Positions 40,427-50,436 of a stretch of 61,664 nucleotides of DNA are shown here, piece by piece; within the stretch, counting starts at the first letter, position 1; every line of letters begins with the position of its first letter. The position numbers were made by a program, and so were the translations under genes. Below the pieces are notes generated by a model, which saw only the letters and a list, made by a program, of their open reading frames with translations, ran no database searches and was not told the DNA's origin. The DNA lies in contig NZ_LRUJ01000031.1 in NCBI RefSeq assembly GCF_001548475.1, positions 1 to 61,664 of the forward strand, in the 5' to 3' direction. This DNA is from Bordetella hinzii LMG 13501. Its GTDB lineage: Bacteria; Pseudomonadota; Gammaproteobacteria; Burkholderiales; Burkholderiaceae_B.

Positions 40427-41212
40427 TCAGGGCTGTTCGGTCAGTTCGGACAGGAAGATATACCCCCAGTGGCGCACGGCGCGCAACGGCAGGTCCACGC
40501 CGGCCTGCCGCGCCTTGCTGCGCAGCCGCGAAACCAGCACGTCCAGGCGGCGGGATTGCATACCTTGAGCATTGGCGCTGCGCCGCACGCAACAGCCAGG
40601 CGAGGCAAACAGACCGGCCAGGAACTTGCCCTCGATGGGCGTCAGCGGCAACGTGACGCCCTCCGGCCCGAACAGCGTGCGCCGCGTGTCGCTCAGGCTC
40701 CAGCCCCGCGACAGACCCAGGCTGCGGGAGCGGCGCGCCGCCTGGACCACGGCCAGCAGTTCGGCCGCCAGCCATGGACCGCCCGTGTCGGTCAGGCTGA
40801 AGCAGAGGTCCGCCCCGGCCTTGAGGGCGGCGATGCGCAGGCCCGGCGCAACGTCGCCGTACTGCACTGCCACGCACACGCCCTGCCCTCGCTCTTTCAC
40901 CAGTCTGATAATGTGCGTAACGCAGGCGGTCCCGGCGGCCCCGCTGCGCACCAGCAGCACGTCCGGCGTGAGTTCGCCGAGCTTGAGCTGCCAGTCGCCG
41001 TCGATGGCTATGCTGTGCACCAGCCAGCCGCCGCGCCGAAAGGCCGTCTCCAGGTAGTCTTGATCGCTGGTGGACAGTGCCGCTCCCTGGCAGTTGACCA
41101 GCGCCAGGACCGGGGTCCTCAGCACACGGCCATCCGCGCTGTCCACTTTCCAGAATGATGGCTGTCCTGCATCCATATCTCGAGAAGATTGCATCAGGGT
41201 GGGTAGGTTCAA
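40427..41212 (-). CDS. OmpR-type winged-helix regulator with pseudo-receiver domain
   Basis: A 261-residue protein. Residues 33-160 look like a degenerate receiver: LTPDVLLVRSGAAG lines up with the usual PDxxLLDxxLPG, but the phospho-acceptor Asp is Arg89. Residues 170-258 are an OmpR/PhoB-type winged helix (LPLTPIEGKFLAGLFA; RLDVLVSRLRSKARQ; RAVRHWGYIF). It should bind DNA without normal phosphorylation. It is divergent from the first XRE gene, with only 73 bases between, and its tail meets proB (7-base gap). It has no kinase nearby. Confidence 0.8.
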   Translation of the reverse strand: MNLPTLMQSSRDMDAGQPSFWKVDSADGRVLRTPVLALVNCQGAALSTSDQDYLETAFRRGGWLVHSIAIDGDWQLKLGELTPDVLLVRSGAAGTACVTHIIRLVKERGQGVCVAVQYGDVAPGLRIAALKAGADLCFSLTDTGGPWLAAELLAVVQAARRSRSLGLSRGWSLSDTRRTLFGPEGVTLPLTPIEGKFLAGLFASPGCCVRRSANAQGMQSRRLDVLVSRLRSKARQAGVDLPLRAVRHWGYIFLSELTEQP

Positions 41213-41224
41213 GTGACGTTATCC

Positions 41225-41260
41225 AAACCACATAAGTGGTTTAATTAATCACCAAAGTAA
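41225..41260. promoter_or_regulatory. Operator-like repeats upstream of the first XRE gene
   Basis: A perfect inverted repeat AAACCAC-ATAA-GTGGTTT (41225-41242) is followed 21 bases on by a second, imperfect site (CACCAAAGTAA, 41250-41260). The same pair, at identical spacing and at the same distance from the start codon, recurs before the second XRE gene. It lies in the 73-base gap between the pseudo-receiver gene and the first XRE gene, so it could act on both. Confidence 0.6.
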
Positions 41261-41285
41261 TTTAATCCCACGATTCAATCAGCCT

Positions 41286-41699
41286 GTGAAGACTTTTTCA
41301 GACCGATTGAGACAAGCGCGTGCATTGCGGGGTTACACCCAGCAGGATCTCGCACGCGCATGCGGTTTGTCGCAAAGCGCCATCGGGAGCTACGAAACCA
41401 GCCAGCGCCTGAGCAGCCGGTCTGTCCGACGCCTGGCGCTGGTGTTGAATGTCAGCCTGGACTGGCTCGAAATGGGCCGAGGCCCGATGGATCCCGGCGC
41501 CTCGCTGGCCGAGCCCCCGCCCGAGATGTCGGGCGGCAACGCGCCCTGGCCTTTCCGGACGGTGACGCCGGCGCACATCGCCGCGCTGTCCAAGCGCGAC
41601 CAGCGCCTGCTGGAAAACACGGTGCGCAGCTTTATCGAGGCCTGCCAGGCCGAACCCAGCCAGCCTTCCCGCCCTGCCCGGCCCAGAAAAGCCCGCTGA
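41286..41699 (+). CDS. XRE-family helix-turn-helix regulator (first of tandem pair)
   Basis: A 137-residue protein. Residues 1-63 form an XRE/Cro helix-turn-helix (FSDRLRQARALRGYTQQDLA, GLSQSAIGSYETSQRLS, LALVLNVSLDWLEMG). The rest is a low-complexity linker and a short helical tail (DQRLLENTVRSFIEACQ). It starts with GTG at 41286, as does its paralogue; the repeats upstream are likely its own operator. No peptidase or sensor domain is present. Confidence 0.88.
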   Translation: MKTFSDRLRQARALRGYTQQDLARACGLSQSAIGSYETSQRLSSRSVRRLALVLNVSLDWLEMGRGPMDPGASLAEPPPEMSGGNAPWPFRTVTPAHIAALSKRDQRLLENTVRSFIEACQAEPSQPSRPARPRKAR

Positions 41700-41765
41700 C
41701 CCTGCGGCCCGTCGACTGTCGCTACTACGCTGCGTCCGGCTCACCCGCGCTTCTACCCCCGCCAA

Positions 41766-41798
41766 TCACGTAGGTGCTTGATTTGAACACCAAGGTAA
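41766..41798. promoter_or_regulatory. Operator-like repeats upstream of the second XRE gene
   Basis: TCACGTAGGTGC and CACCAAGGTAA occur 21 bases apart, 57 bases before the GTG start. They match the sites upstream of the first XRE gene base-for-base in spacing, though the first site is less symmetrical here. This suggests the whole gene plus promoter was duplicated. Confidence 0.55.
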
Positions 41799-41823
41799 GC
41801 GTGGCTCACGCTTCAATCCCGGC

Positions 41824-42198
41824 GTGAACACCTTTTCAGACAGATTGAGAGAAGCTCGCGTATTGCGGGGTTACACGCAGCAGGCCCTGGCGCGTGTGGC
41901 GGGCCTTTCACAAAGCGCCATCGCCAGCTATGAATGCGGACGCCGACATAGCAGCCGCGCGACGCGCCGGCTGGCGCGGGCGCTGCACGTCCACCTCGAT
42001 TGGCTGGAGACGGGCGCCGGCCCGCGCGATCTCAGAGGGGTGGTGGAGCTGCAAGAGCCCGCCCCACAGGCGCCGGCCCTGCATCCCCGCGACCAGTTCA
42101 TTCTGGACCGGCTGATCCACACCTACATCAGGGCCTGCCTGGAATGGCCGCCGGAGGAGGCCGCCATGAAAAAGCCCGCCGGCAAGGGCGGGCCTTGA
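41824..42198 (+). CDS. XRE-family helix-turn-helix regulator (second of tandem pair)
   Basis: A 124-residue paralogue of the preceding gene. The helix-turn-helix half is nearly the same (FSDRLREARVLRGYTQQALA, GLSQSAIASYECGRRHS, LARALHVHLDWLETG), while the linker differs and the helical tail is related (DQFILDRLIHTYIRACLEW). The start is GTG at 41824. The last codons overlap the terminator of the convergent lipoprotein gene. The pair could bind each other's operators. Confidence 0.87.
   Translation: MNTFSDRLREARVLRGYTQQALARVAGLSQSAIASYECGRRHSSRATRRLARALHVHLDWLETGAGPRDLRGVVELQEPAPQAPALHPRDQFILDRLIHTYIRACLEWPPEEAAMKKPAGKGGP
42169..42193 (-). terminator. Rho-independent terminator of the SecD-like lipoprotein gene
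   Basis: On the minus strand a 7-base GC stem (GCCCGCC/GGCGGGC) with a 6-base loop is followed by five T. It lies inside the 3' end of the convergent XRE coding region, 23 bases past the lipoprotein stop. Confidence 0.7.
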
Positions 42199-42215
42199 GG
42201 CGATGACGCCTTGCC

Positions 42216-42782
42216 TTAGCGCTTGGGCGCGCCCGGCACGGAAGCCGGCGCCGGCGCCGCCGCGGGCGCGGCGTCGCCGCGGATCCTGGCGGCGATGGAA
42301 GTCGCGGCATTGGCCGTGGGCACGCCGAAGGCCAGCACGCCCTTGTTGAGAGGCTCGGCGATGCGCGGCGCGGCGATGAGTTCGCGGTCGATGACCAGCA
42401 CCAGCATCTTGCCCACGTTCTGCGTGCTGACTTCGGTCAGCTTGCGCGTGCCGGCTTCGCTAAAGCGCAGGCCGACGAAGTTCTGGCCCTGGCGATCCAC
42501 GAGGGCCTGGGCCTCGGTCAGGTCGGCGCGCGTGAGCACCGGCATACGCTGCAGATACAGCGTGCCATCGGAGACCTTGACCGGCGTCAGGGAGGGATCG
42601 GCGTCGGTCGTGGCGATATAGAACTCGACCACGGCGCTGGTGGCCGCCGGGGCCGGGGCGGCCGTCGTGCCCTGTTCGCTGCTCGCCGCCGTCTTGTCTC
42701 CCCCCTTCGGGGCCGCGCATCCCGCCAGCGCCAAGACCGCGATCAAGGCTGCCGGTGCAAGTTTTCGCATAGTCAGTTGCAT
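42216..42782 (-). CDS. Lipoprotein with SecD P1-head-like domain
   Basis: A 188-residue lipoprotein with signal peptide and lipobox (VLALAGC, Cys22). After an Ala/Pro/Thr-rich linker, residues 45-165 resemble the SecDF P1 head: LYLQRMPVLTRADLTEAQAL, VGLRFSEAGTRKLTEVS, then GKMLVLVIDRELIAAPRI and GVLAFGVP. The usual SecD membrane helices are absent, so it is a stand-alone periplasmic version with unknown role. The ATG at 42782 has a ribosome site (AAGGA). It is divergent from thiC. Confidence 0.82.
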   Translation of the reverse strand: MQLTMRKLAPAALIAVLALAGCAAPKGGDKTAASSEQGTTAAPAPAATSAVVEFYIATTDADPSLTPVKVSDGTLYLQRMPVLTRADLTEAQALVDRQGQNFVGLRFSEAGTRKLTEVSTQNVGKMLVLVIDRELIAAPRIAEPLNKGVLAFGVPTANAATSIAARIRGDAAPAAAPAPASVPGAPKR

Positions 42783-42894
42783 GATGGATTCCTTCTGAGG
42801 TTGGCTTGCGTACCAGGAGGACTTGGCCTGGCCCATGGAGAAAGTTTACAGGGCCATATTACGTGGCTTCACGCCGGACTGCTTCCAGATGTAA

Positions 42895-44988
<2,094 letters not shown>

Positions 44989-45010
44989 GCGGCCGGCCAC
45001 GGTCCCCGGA

Positions 45011-45038
45011 GCCGCCCTGTCAAAGGGCGGCTTTTTTT
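45011..45038 (+). terminator. Rho-independent terminator of thiC
   Basis: An 8-base stem (GCCGCCCT/AGGGCGGC) with a 5-base loop is followed by seven T. The loop contains the stop codon of the convergent membrane protein gene. Confidence 0.9.
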
Positions 45039-45382
45039 CTGGCCGCCAGCCAATGCAGGCCGGCCGCCACGGCCAAGAGGGCCAGCATGATGCCGCCCCA
45101 GAAGATCCATCCCACGACGCCGATCACCGCCGACAGGCCGCCGGCCATGGGCAGCACGGCATTGACGGCCTGGGCCAGGTCCAGCAGCACCTGCTGCAGC
45201 ATGGGCATCCAGGGGCCGTCCATCCAAGGCCCGGCCCAGTCCGGCACCTGCGCGGCGCCGCCGGGCAGGTTGGCCGAGGCGATCGCTCCCAGCATCCAGT
45301 CGCTCAGGCGCAGCAGCAGCCAGATGGTGAGGGTCCAAAGGCCGGCCAGCACGGCAAAGGACAGCCAGATGAGTTTTTTCAT
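45020..45382 (-). CDS. Small membrane protein of unknown function
   Basis: A 120-residue protein with an N-terminal helix (LIWLSFAVLAGLWTLTIWLL), a middle amphipathic stretch rich in Trp and Pro (AGPWMDGPWMPM), and a C-terminal pair of hydrophobic segments (VIGVVGWIFWGGIMLALLAV) ending in basic residues. I recognise no family. The ATG at 45382 is preferred over the long upstream frame, which lacks hydrophobic character. Its last codons form the left arm of the thiC terminator. The NhaR-like gene lies 70 bases upstream in the same direction. Confidence 0.65.
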   Translation of the reverse strand: MKKLIWLSFAVLAGLWTLTIWLLLRLSDWMLGAIASANLPGGAAQVPDWAGPWMDGPWMPMLQQVLLDLAQAVNAVLPMAGGLSAVIGVVGWIFWGGIMLALLAVAAGLHWLAARKKAAL

Positions 45383-45452
45383 GACAGCTCCGCAAAAAAA
45401 CCAGCATAGCGGCGCCGTGGCCGATGAAAAACCAGAACAAATAGAATGAAAG

Positions 45453-46346
45453 CTACGAAAAAACCGAAGTCCTGGCCTGTTCGAGTATCCGCCGCAGCAA
45501 GGGATGCTGCTGCCCGCGGCGGGTACGGATGGCGTGGATTTCTTCGTGGACGTCCTCGCAGCGGCCCAAGGGGCGCAGCCCATGGAGCAGGCGGACGTCC
45601 TCCCCGCCCATGCGGCTCAAGGGAAAGACGCCCAGACCGCGGGCCGCGAAGACAGCCATCAGGGCGCTGTCCTCGAATTCCGCCACGATCTGCGGCACGA
45701 TGCCCTGCTCCTCGAACCAGCGGTCCAGTGTCTGGCGCAACACCGAATGTCCGGTCGGCAACAGGACCGGCACACGCGCCAGCGTGTGCGGAAAGGCCGC
45801 GACATCGCCGCGGCGCACCCAGCGCGCCGGCCCATACCAATCCACCGGGGCCGAGACCAGGCGCTCGCTGATCAGGCGCAGATTGGGATTGGGCGGCGCA
45901 CCCTGCCCGGTCAGCACCAGGTCGAGATGATGGCGGGTGAGCTCGCCCAACAGCTCGTCGACCTCGCCCTCGTGGCAGGTCAGGCGCAGGTCGGGCGTGT
46001 CCAGGATGGGGCCCAACAGGGCATGGACGGCCAGCTTGGAAATACCATCGGACAGGCCGATAGCCAAGCGCATCATGGGCCGCGTGGCGGCCGCGCGCAC
46101 ATCGTTGGCCAGCTGCTGACCGATCTGGAAGATTTCCTCGGCGCGCGCGAAAGCCGCCTCGCCCGCCTCGGTCAGGGCCACGCCGCGGCCAGCGGGCTTG
46201 AGCAATTGATGTCCCAGATTGCGCTCGAGCTCGCGCACCTGGGCGCTGATGGTCTGGATGGCCATGTCCAGGCGCTCGGCCGCGCGCGCAAAGCCTCCCT
46301 CCTTGGCCACGGCCCAGAAATAGTAAAGATGCCGGTAATTGAGCAT
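45453..46346 (-). CDS. NhaR-like LysR-family regulator
   Basis: A 297-residue LysR regulator that opens with LNYRHLYYFWAVAKEGGFAR, the pattern typical of NhaR proteins, and TISAQVRELERNLGHQLL as recognition helix region. NhaR responds to sodium and controls antiporter genes in enterobacteria. Here the divergent neighbour is a TerC-family gene and there is no antiporter nearby. A palindrome 11 bases before its start is the likely operator. Confidence 0.88.
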   Translation of the reverse strand: MLNYRHLYYFWAVAKEGGFARAAERLDMAIQTISAQVRELERNLGHQLLKPAGRGVALTEAGEAAFARAEEIFQIGQQLANDVRAAATRPMMRLAIGLSDGISKLAVHALLGPILDTPDLRLTCHEGEVDELLGELTRHHLDLVLTGQGAPPNPNLRLISERLVSAPVDWYGPARWVRRGDVAAFPHTLARVPVLLPTGHSVLRQTLDRWFEEQGIVPQIVAEFEDSALMAVFAARGLGVFPLSRMGGEDVRLLHGLRPLGRCEDVHEEIHAIRTRRGQQHPLLRRILEQARTSVFS

Positions 46347-46356
46347 GGGATTTCAC

Positions 46357-46371
46357 TTCGGTTTTTCCGAA
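46357..46371. promoter_or_regulatory. Palindromic operator between NhaR-like and terC genes
   Basis: TTCGG-N5-CCGAA is a perfect 5-base dyad with LysR-type shape, 11 bases upstream of the LysR start and about 80 upstream of the TerC-family start. It probably mediates autoregulation. Confidence 0.55.
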
Positions 46372-46448
46372 CCATAACTCAATTTCAGGCTGATTTATAG
46401 GGAAGCTCCACGGCCGGAAGATGGCAACCTTCCGAGACGAGGTAAAGC

Positions 46449-47432
46449 ATGGACGCCTTGATGACTTTCTTTCTGAACGATTTCCTTGGCACGCCGGTGT
46501 GGAGCTGGCTGCTGTTTCTGGGCGTGGTCGTGGCCTTGCTGGCCTTCGACCTCGGCGTGCTGCACAAAGAGGAGCGCGAGATCGGCGTGCGCGAAAGCCT
46601 GCTGCTGTCGGCCGGCTATATCGCGGCCGCCCTGGCCTTTGGCGCCTGGATCTGGTGGCAGATGGGCGCCGAGAGCAGCATGGCCTACTACACGGGCTTT
46701 CTGATCGAAAAATCGCTGTCCATGGACAACGTTTTCGTGATCGCGCTGATCTTCACCTATTTCGCCATCCCCCGCCGCTACCAGCACCGGGTGCTGTTCT
46801 GGGGCATCCTCGGCGTCATCATCCTGCGCGCCATCATGATCGGCCTGGGCACGGCGCTGGTGAGCCAGTTCGGCTGGGTGATGTATCTGTTCGGCGCATT
46901 CCTGGTCTATACCGGCGTCAAGATGTGGCGCATGGTGGACGAAGCGCCCGATATCGAGAACAACGCCATCCTCAAGTTTCTCAAGCGCCGCATGCGCGTG
47001 ACCGACGGCTTGCGCGGCAATGCCTTCACGGTGGTGGAAACCGACCCGGCGACCCAACGCAAGCTGCGCTTTGCCACGCCGCTGCTGCTGGCCCTGGTAT
47101 TGATCGAATTCGTGGACCTGCTGTTCGCGGTGGACTCGGTGCCGGCCATTTTCGCCATCACGACCGACCCCTTCATCGTCTACACCAGCAATATCTTCGC
47201 GATCCTCGGCCTGCGCGCCCTGTACTTCGCGCTGTCGGCCCTGATACACCGCTTCCATTACCTGAAGTACGCCCTGGCCCTGGTGCTGGTGTTCATCGGC
47301 GGCAAGATCTTCCTGCACGGGCTGGTGGGCAAGGTGCCCGCCACCCTCTCGCTGTCGGTGACTTTCGGCCTGATCGCCGCCGGCATCCTGTACTCGCTGT
47401 GGAAGACCCGCGGCGAACCACAAGCCGGTTAA
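46449..47432 (+). CDS. TerC-family membrane protein (Alx-like)
   Basis: A 327-residue TerC/Alx-type membrane protein with about nine helices. Acidic residues inside helices are conserved: VVALLAFDLGVLHKE near residue 30, IEKSLSMDNVFVIALIF near residue 85 and LVLIEFVDLLFAVDSVPA near residue 215. Family members handle metal ions such as manganese; some export Mn or support metal loading of exported proteins. It is divergent from the NhaR-like regulator and ends at a bidirectional terminator. I saw no recognisable Mn riboswitch in its leader. Confidence 0.9.
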   Translation: MDALMTFFLNDFLGTPVWSWLLFLGVVVALLAFDLGVLHKEEREIGVRESLLLSAGYIAAALAFGAWIWWQMGAESSMAYYTGFLIEKSLSMDNVFVIALIFTYFAIPRRYQHRVLFWGILGVIILRAIMIGLGTALVSQFGWVMYLFGAFLVYTGVKMWRMVDEAPDIENNAILKFLKRRMRVTDGLRGNAFTVVETDPATQRKLRFATPLLLALVLIEFVDLLFAVDSVPAIFAITTDPFIVYTSNIFAILGLRALYFALSALIHRFHYLKYALALVLVFIGGKIFLHGLVGKVPATLSLSVTFGLIAAGILYSLWKTRGEPQAG

Positions 47433-47446
47433 GGCTCCACATGGCA

Positions 47447-47475
47447 AAAGGCCGCCCCCAACGGGGGCGGCCTTT
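47447..47475. terminator. Bidirectional terminator between terC and the aldehyde dehydrogenase gene
   Basis: A 13-base perfect stem (AAAGGCCGCCCCC/GGGGGCGGCCTTT) with a 3-base loop lies between the two convergent genes, with A/T pairs at its base serving both strands. Confidence 0.8.
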
Positions 47476-47489
47476 GCCCGCGCAAGCGC

Positions 47490-48920
47490 TCAGGCCTGCG
47501 TGTAGGCGGTCTTGACCGTGGTGTAGAACTCGGCGGCGTAGCGGCCCTGCTCACGCGGGCCGTAGCTCGAGCCCTTGCGGCCGCCAAACGGCACATGGTA
47601 GTCCACGCCTGCCGTCGCGCAATTGACCATGACCATGCCGGCCTGGGCTTCGCGCTTGAACTGCGTGGCGTACTTGAGCGAGGTGGTGCAGATGCCCGCC
47701 GACAGGCCGAACTCGGTGTCATTGGCCACGGCCAGGGCCTCCTCGAAGCTGTCGACCGGAATGACGGCGGCCACCGGCCCGAAGATTTCCTCGCGGCTGA
47801 TGCGCATCTCGTTGCTGCAATCGGTGAATAGCGCCGGCGTGAGGAAGAAGCCCTCGGTGGCGCGCTTGACACGCACGCCGCCGGTGGCCAGGCGGGCGCC
47901 TTCGTCGCGGCCGATGGCGATGTAGTTCAGGTCCTGGTCGAGCTGGCTCTGGTCGACCACCGGGCCGATGTCGGTGCCGGGCAACAGCGCGTCATCGATC
48001 TTCAGGCCTTCCATGCGGGCTTGTACTGCCTCGACAAAGCGCGGATAGATGCCTTTCTGTACGATGAGGCGGCTCGACGCCGTGCAGCGCTGGCCGGTGG
48101 AGAAGAAGGCGCCGTTGACGGCGGCCTCGACGGCCACCTTGAGGTCCGCGTCGTCCAGCACGACCATGGGGTTCTTGCCGCCCATTTCGAGCTGCACCTT
48201 GGCCATGCGCGGCATGGCGGCCTCCAGCACCCGGCGGCCGGTGGATACCGAGCCGGTGAAGCTGATGGCATTGACCCGGGGGTCGCTCAGGATGGCCTGG
48301 CCCACCACGGTACCCCGGCCCATCACGAGGTTGAAGGCGCCGGCCGGCAGCCCGGCGCGGCTGAGGATCTCGGCCAAGGCCCAGGCGCTGGCCGGCACCA
48401 GGTCGGCGGGCTTGAACACCACGGTGTTGCCGTAGGCCAGGGCCGGCGCGATCTTCCAGGCCGGAATGGCGATGGGGAAGTTCCACGGGGCGATGATACC
48501 CACCACGCCCACGGGTTCGCGGGTGATTTCGGCATCGATGCCCGGGCGGCCCATGGGCAGCTTCTCGCCCGGAACGCGCATGGCTTCGCCGGCGAAGAAT
48601 TTGAAGATATTGCCCGCGCGCACGACTTCGCCGATGGCTTCGGGCAGGGTCTTGCCCTCTTCACGGGCCAGCAGGCGGCCAAGCTCTTCGCGGCGCGCCA
48701 GGATCTCGCTGCCGGCGGCATCGAGCACGTCGGCGCGGCGCTGGCCGGTGGCATAGGCCCACTCGCGCGATGCGGCCACGGCGGCCTCGATGGCCTGGCG
48801 CGTCTGCGCGGCATCGGCCTGCGCGTAGTGGCCGATGACGTCGGCCAGATTGGAGGGATTGATATTCGGCCGGGCGTCGGTGCCTTCCACCCAGGCGCCA
48901 CCGATGTAATTCGCATGCAT
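47490..48920 (-). CDS. Aldehyde dehydrogenase (oxoglutarate-semialdehyde type)
   Basis: A 476-residue NAD(P)-dependent aldehyde dehydrogenase. APWNFPIAIPAWKIAPAL near residue 142, the Glu motif LEMGGKNPMVVLDDADL and the nucleophile in FFSTGQRCTASSRLIV (Cys near residue 282) are all intact. It is closest in pattern to 2-oxoglutarate-semialdehyde dehydrogenases. It lies downstream of the FAD oxidase gene with a 99-base gap, so both may act in one carboxylate or sugar-acid pathway. The ATG at 48920 (MHANYIGG) is chosen over the longer frame. Confidence 0.9.
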   Translation of the reverse strand: MHANYIGGAWVEGTDARPNINPSNLADVIGHYAQADAAQTRQAIEAAVAASREWAYATGQRRADVLDAAGSEILARREELGRLLAREEGKTLPEAIGEVVRAGNIFKFFAGEAMRVPGEKLPMGRPGIDAEITREPVGVVGIIAPWNFPIAIPAWKIAPALAYGNTVVFKPADLVPASAWALAEILSRAGLPAGAFNLVMGRGTVVGQAILSDPRVNAISFTGSVSTGRRVLEAAMPRMAKVQLEMGGKNPMVVLDDADLKVAVEAAVNGAFFSTGQRCTASSRLIVQKGIYPRFVEAVQARMEGLKIDDALLPGTDIGPVVDQSQLDQDLNYIAIGRDEGARLATGGVRVKRATEGFFLTPALFTDCSNEMRISREEIFGPVAAVIPVDSFEEALAVANDTEFGLSAGICTTSLKYATQFKREAQAGMVMVNCATAGVDYHVPFGGRKGSSYGPREQGRYAAEFYTTVKTAYTQA

Positions 48921-49019
48921 GTTGTCTCTACCTCTGGAATGAGGCGGGCCCTGGCCCGCCGGGTTTATTATTGCCGCCACGGACGGCATGGCCCCGAGAG
49001 GCCTGCCTTGCCGTGGGGA

Positions 49020-50432
49020 TTACAGCAGCTTGCCGGGATTCATGATCCCCGCCGGATCCACCAGTCGCTTGATGCCCGCCATCAGGCGCAGCTCCAGCGG
49101 ATCCTTGGTATGCAGGAAGTGGTCGCGCTTGAGCTGCCCGATGCCGTGCTCGGCGCTGATGCTGCCGCCGTAGCGATGGACTTCGTCGAGCACCGCGTCG
49201 GTCACGCGCGCGCCGTCCCGGGCCGCCCAGTCACGCGGGGCGCCTTCCGGGCGTGACAGGTTGTAGTGCAGATTGCCGTCGCCGAAATGCCCGAAGATAT
49301 AAAAGCGGATGCCGGGGTCCAGCTCCCGCACCCGTTGCTGGGCGCTGTGCATGAAGTCGGGGATTTTCTCGATGGGCAGCGACACATCGTGCTTCAGATG
49401 CGGACCGTCGGCGCGCTGCGCCTCGGAAATCTCTTCACGCAGCTTCCACAGGGCCTGCAATTGCGCCAGCGACGCCGATACCGCGGCATCCAGGCACAGG
49501 CCTTCTTCCAGCGCCCGGCCGATCACCTTCTCGAGCAGGGCCGTCAAGGCGGCTTCGTCTTCGGTGTCGGCCAGCTCCATCAGCACATAGCCCGGATAGC
49601 GCTGCGCGAACGGCTCCTGCACGCCTTCGGCGTGCCGCAGCACCAGATCCAGGCAATCTCCGGTGAAGAATTCATACGCCTGCAACCGCGCGCCGCAGGC
49701 CTGGAACAGGAGCTCGTAGAGCGAGAGCGCCTGCGCCGGCGAGTCCACCGCGGCCAGGACGACCGTACGCACGTCGGTGCGCGGAAATAGCCGCAGCGCC
49801 ACGGCGGTAATCACGCCCAGCGTGCCTTCCGAGCCGATCAGCAGCTGCTTGAGGTCATAGCCGGTGTTGTCCTTGCGCAGCGTGCGCAGGCCGTGGAAGA
49901 TCTCGCCGGTAGGCAGCACCGCCTCCAGGCCCAGGACCAGCTCCCGCGTCATGCCGTAGCGCACGACATTGACGCCGCCCGCATTGGTGGCGACGTTGCC
50001 GCCGATCTGGCTGGAGTCTTCGGCCGCCAGGCTCAGGGGCAGAAGCCGCCCGGCCTCCTGGGCGGCACGCCGCAGGTTGCCGAGTATGCAGCCGGCCTCG
50101 GCCACCATGGTGTTGGCGATGGTGTCGATGGAACGGATGGCGTTCATGCGGTCCAGGCTGAGGACCACGTTGGCGGGCGAGGCGTCCGGCGTGGCCGCGC
50201 CGCATAGACCGGTATTGCCGCCGCGCGGCACCACGGGCACGCTTTCGGCCTGGCACAAGGCCAAGGCGCGCGAGACCTCCCCGGTCGTGCGCGGGCGCAG
50301 CACGGCCTGGGCCTGGCCCTTGTACATGCCGCGCCAATCGGCCAGCCAGGGGGCAATATCGTCGGGCCGTGTGAGCACCACATCGGGGCCCAGGGCGGCG
50401 GTCAGGCGTTCGGCAAAAGTGTTTTGGCTCAT
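49020..50432 (-). CDS. FAD-linked 2-hydroxyacid dehydrogenase (GlcD/D2HGDH-like)
   Basis: A 470-residue FAD-binding oxidoreductase of the VAO family. The FAD domain has PVVPRGGNTGLCG near residue 70, SSQIGGNVATNAGGVNVVRYG near residue 140 and LLIGSEGTLGVITA near residue 190; the C-terminal FAD-oxidase domain has IFGHFGDGNLHYN and SAEHGIGQLKRD. It probably oxidises a D-2-hydroxyacid such as D-2-hydroxyglutarate, D-lactate or glycolate. It starts four bases after the GntR gene, so it is in that operon. Confidence 0.9.
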   Translation of the reverse strand: MSQNTFAERLTAALGPDVVLTRPDDIAPWLADWRGMYKGQAQAVLRPRTTGEVSRALALCQAESVPVVPRGGNTGLCGAATPDASPANVVLSLDRMNAIRSIDTIANTMVAEAGCILGNLRRAAQEAGRLLPLSLAAEDSSQIGGNVATNAGGVNVVRYGMTRELVLGLEAVLPTGEIFHGLRTLRKDNTGYDLKQLLIGSEGTLGVITAVALRLFPRTDVRTVVLAAVDSPAQALSLYELLFQACGARLQAYEFFTGDCLDLVLRHAEGVQEPFAQRYPGYVLMELADTEDEAALTALLEKVIGRALEEGLCLDAAVSASLAQLQALWKLREEISEAQRADGPHLKHDVSLPIEKIPDFMHSAQQRVRELDPGIRFYIFGHFGDGNLHYNLSRPEGAPRDWAARDGARVTDAVLDEVHRYGGSISAEHGIGQLKRDHFLHTKDPLELRLMAGIKRLVDPAGIMNPGKLL

Positions 50433-50436
50433 GGCT

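Noticed and set aside
46347-46448. Possible yybP-ykoY (Mn) riboswitch before the TerC-family gene
   Set aside because: The gap is only about 100 bases and lacks the conserved paired loops of that class; only a LysR-type dyad is evident.
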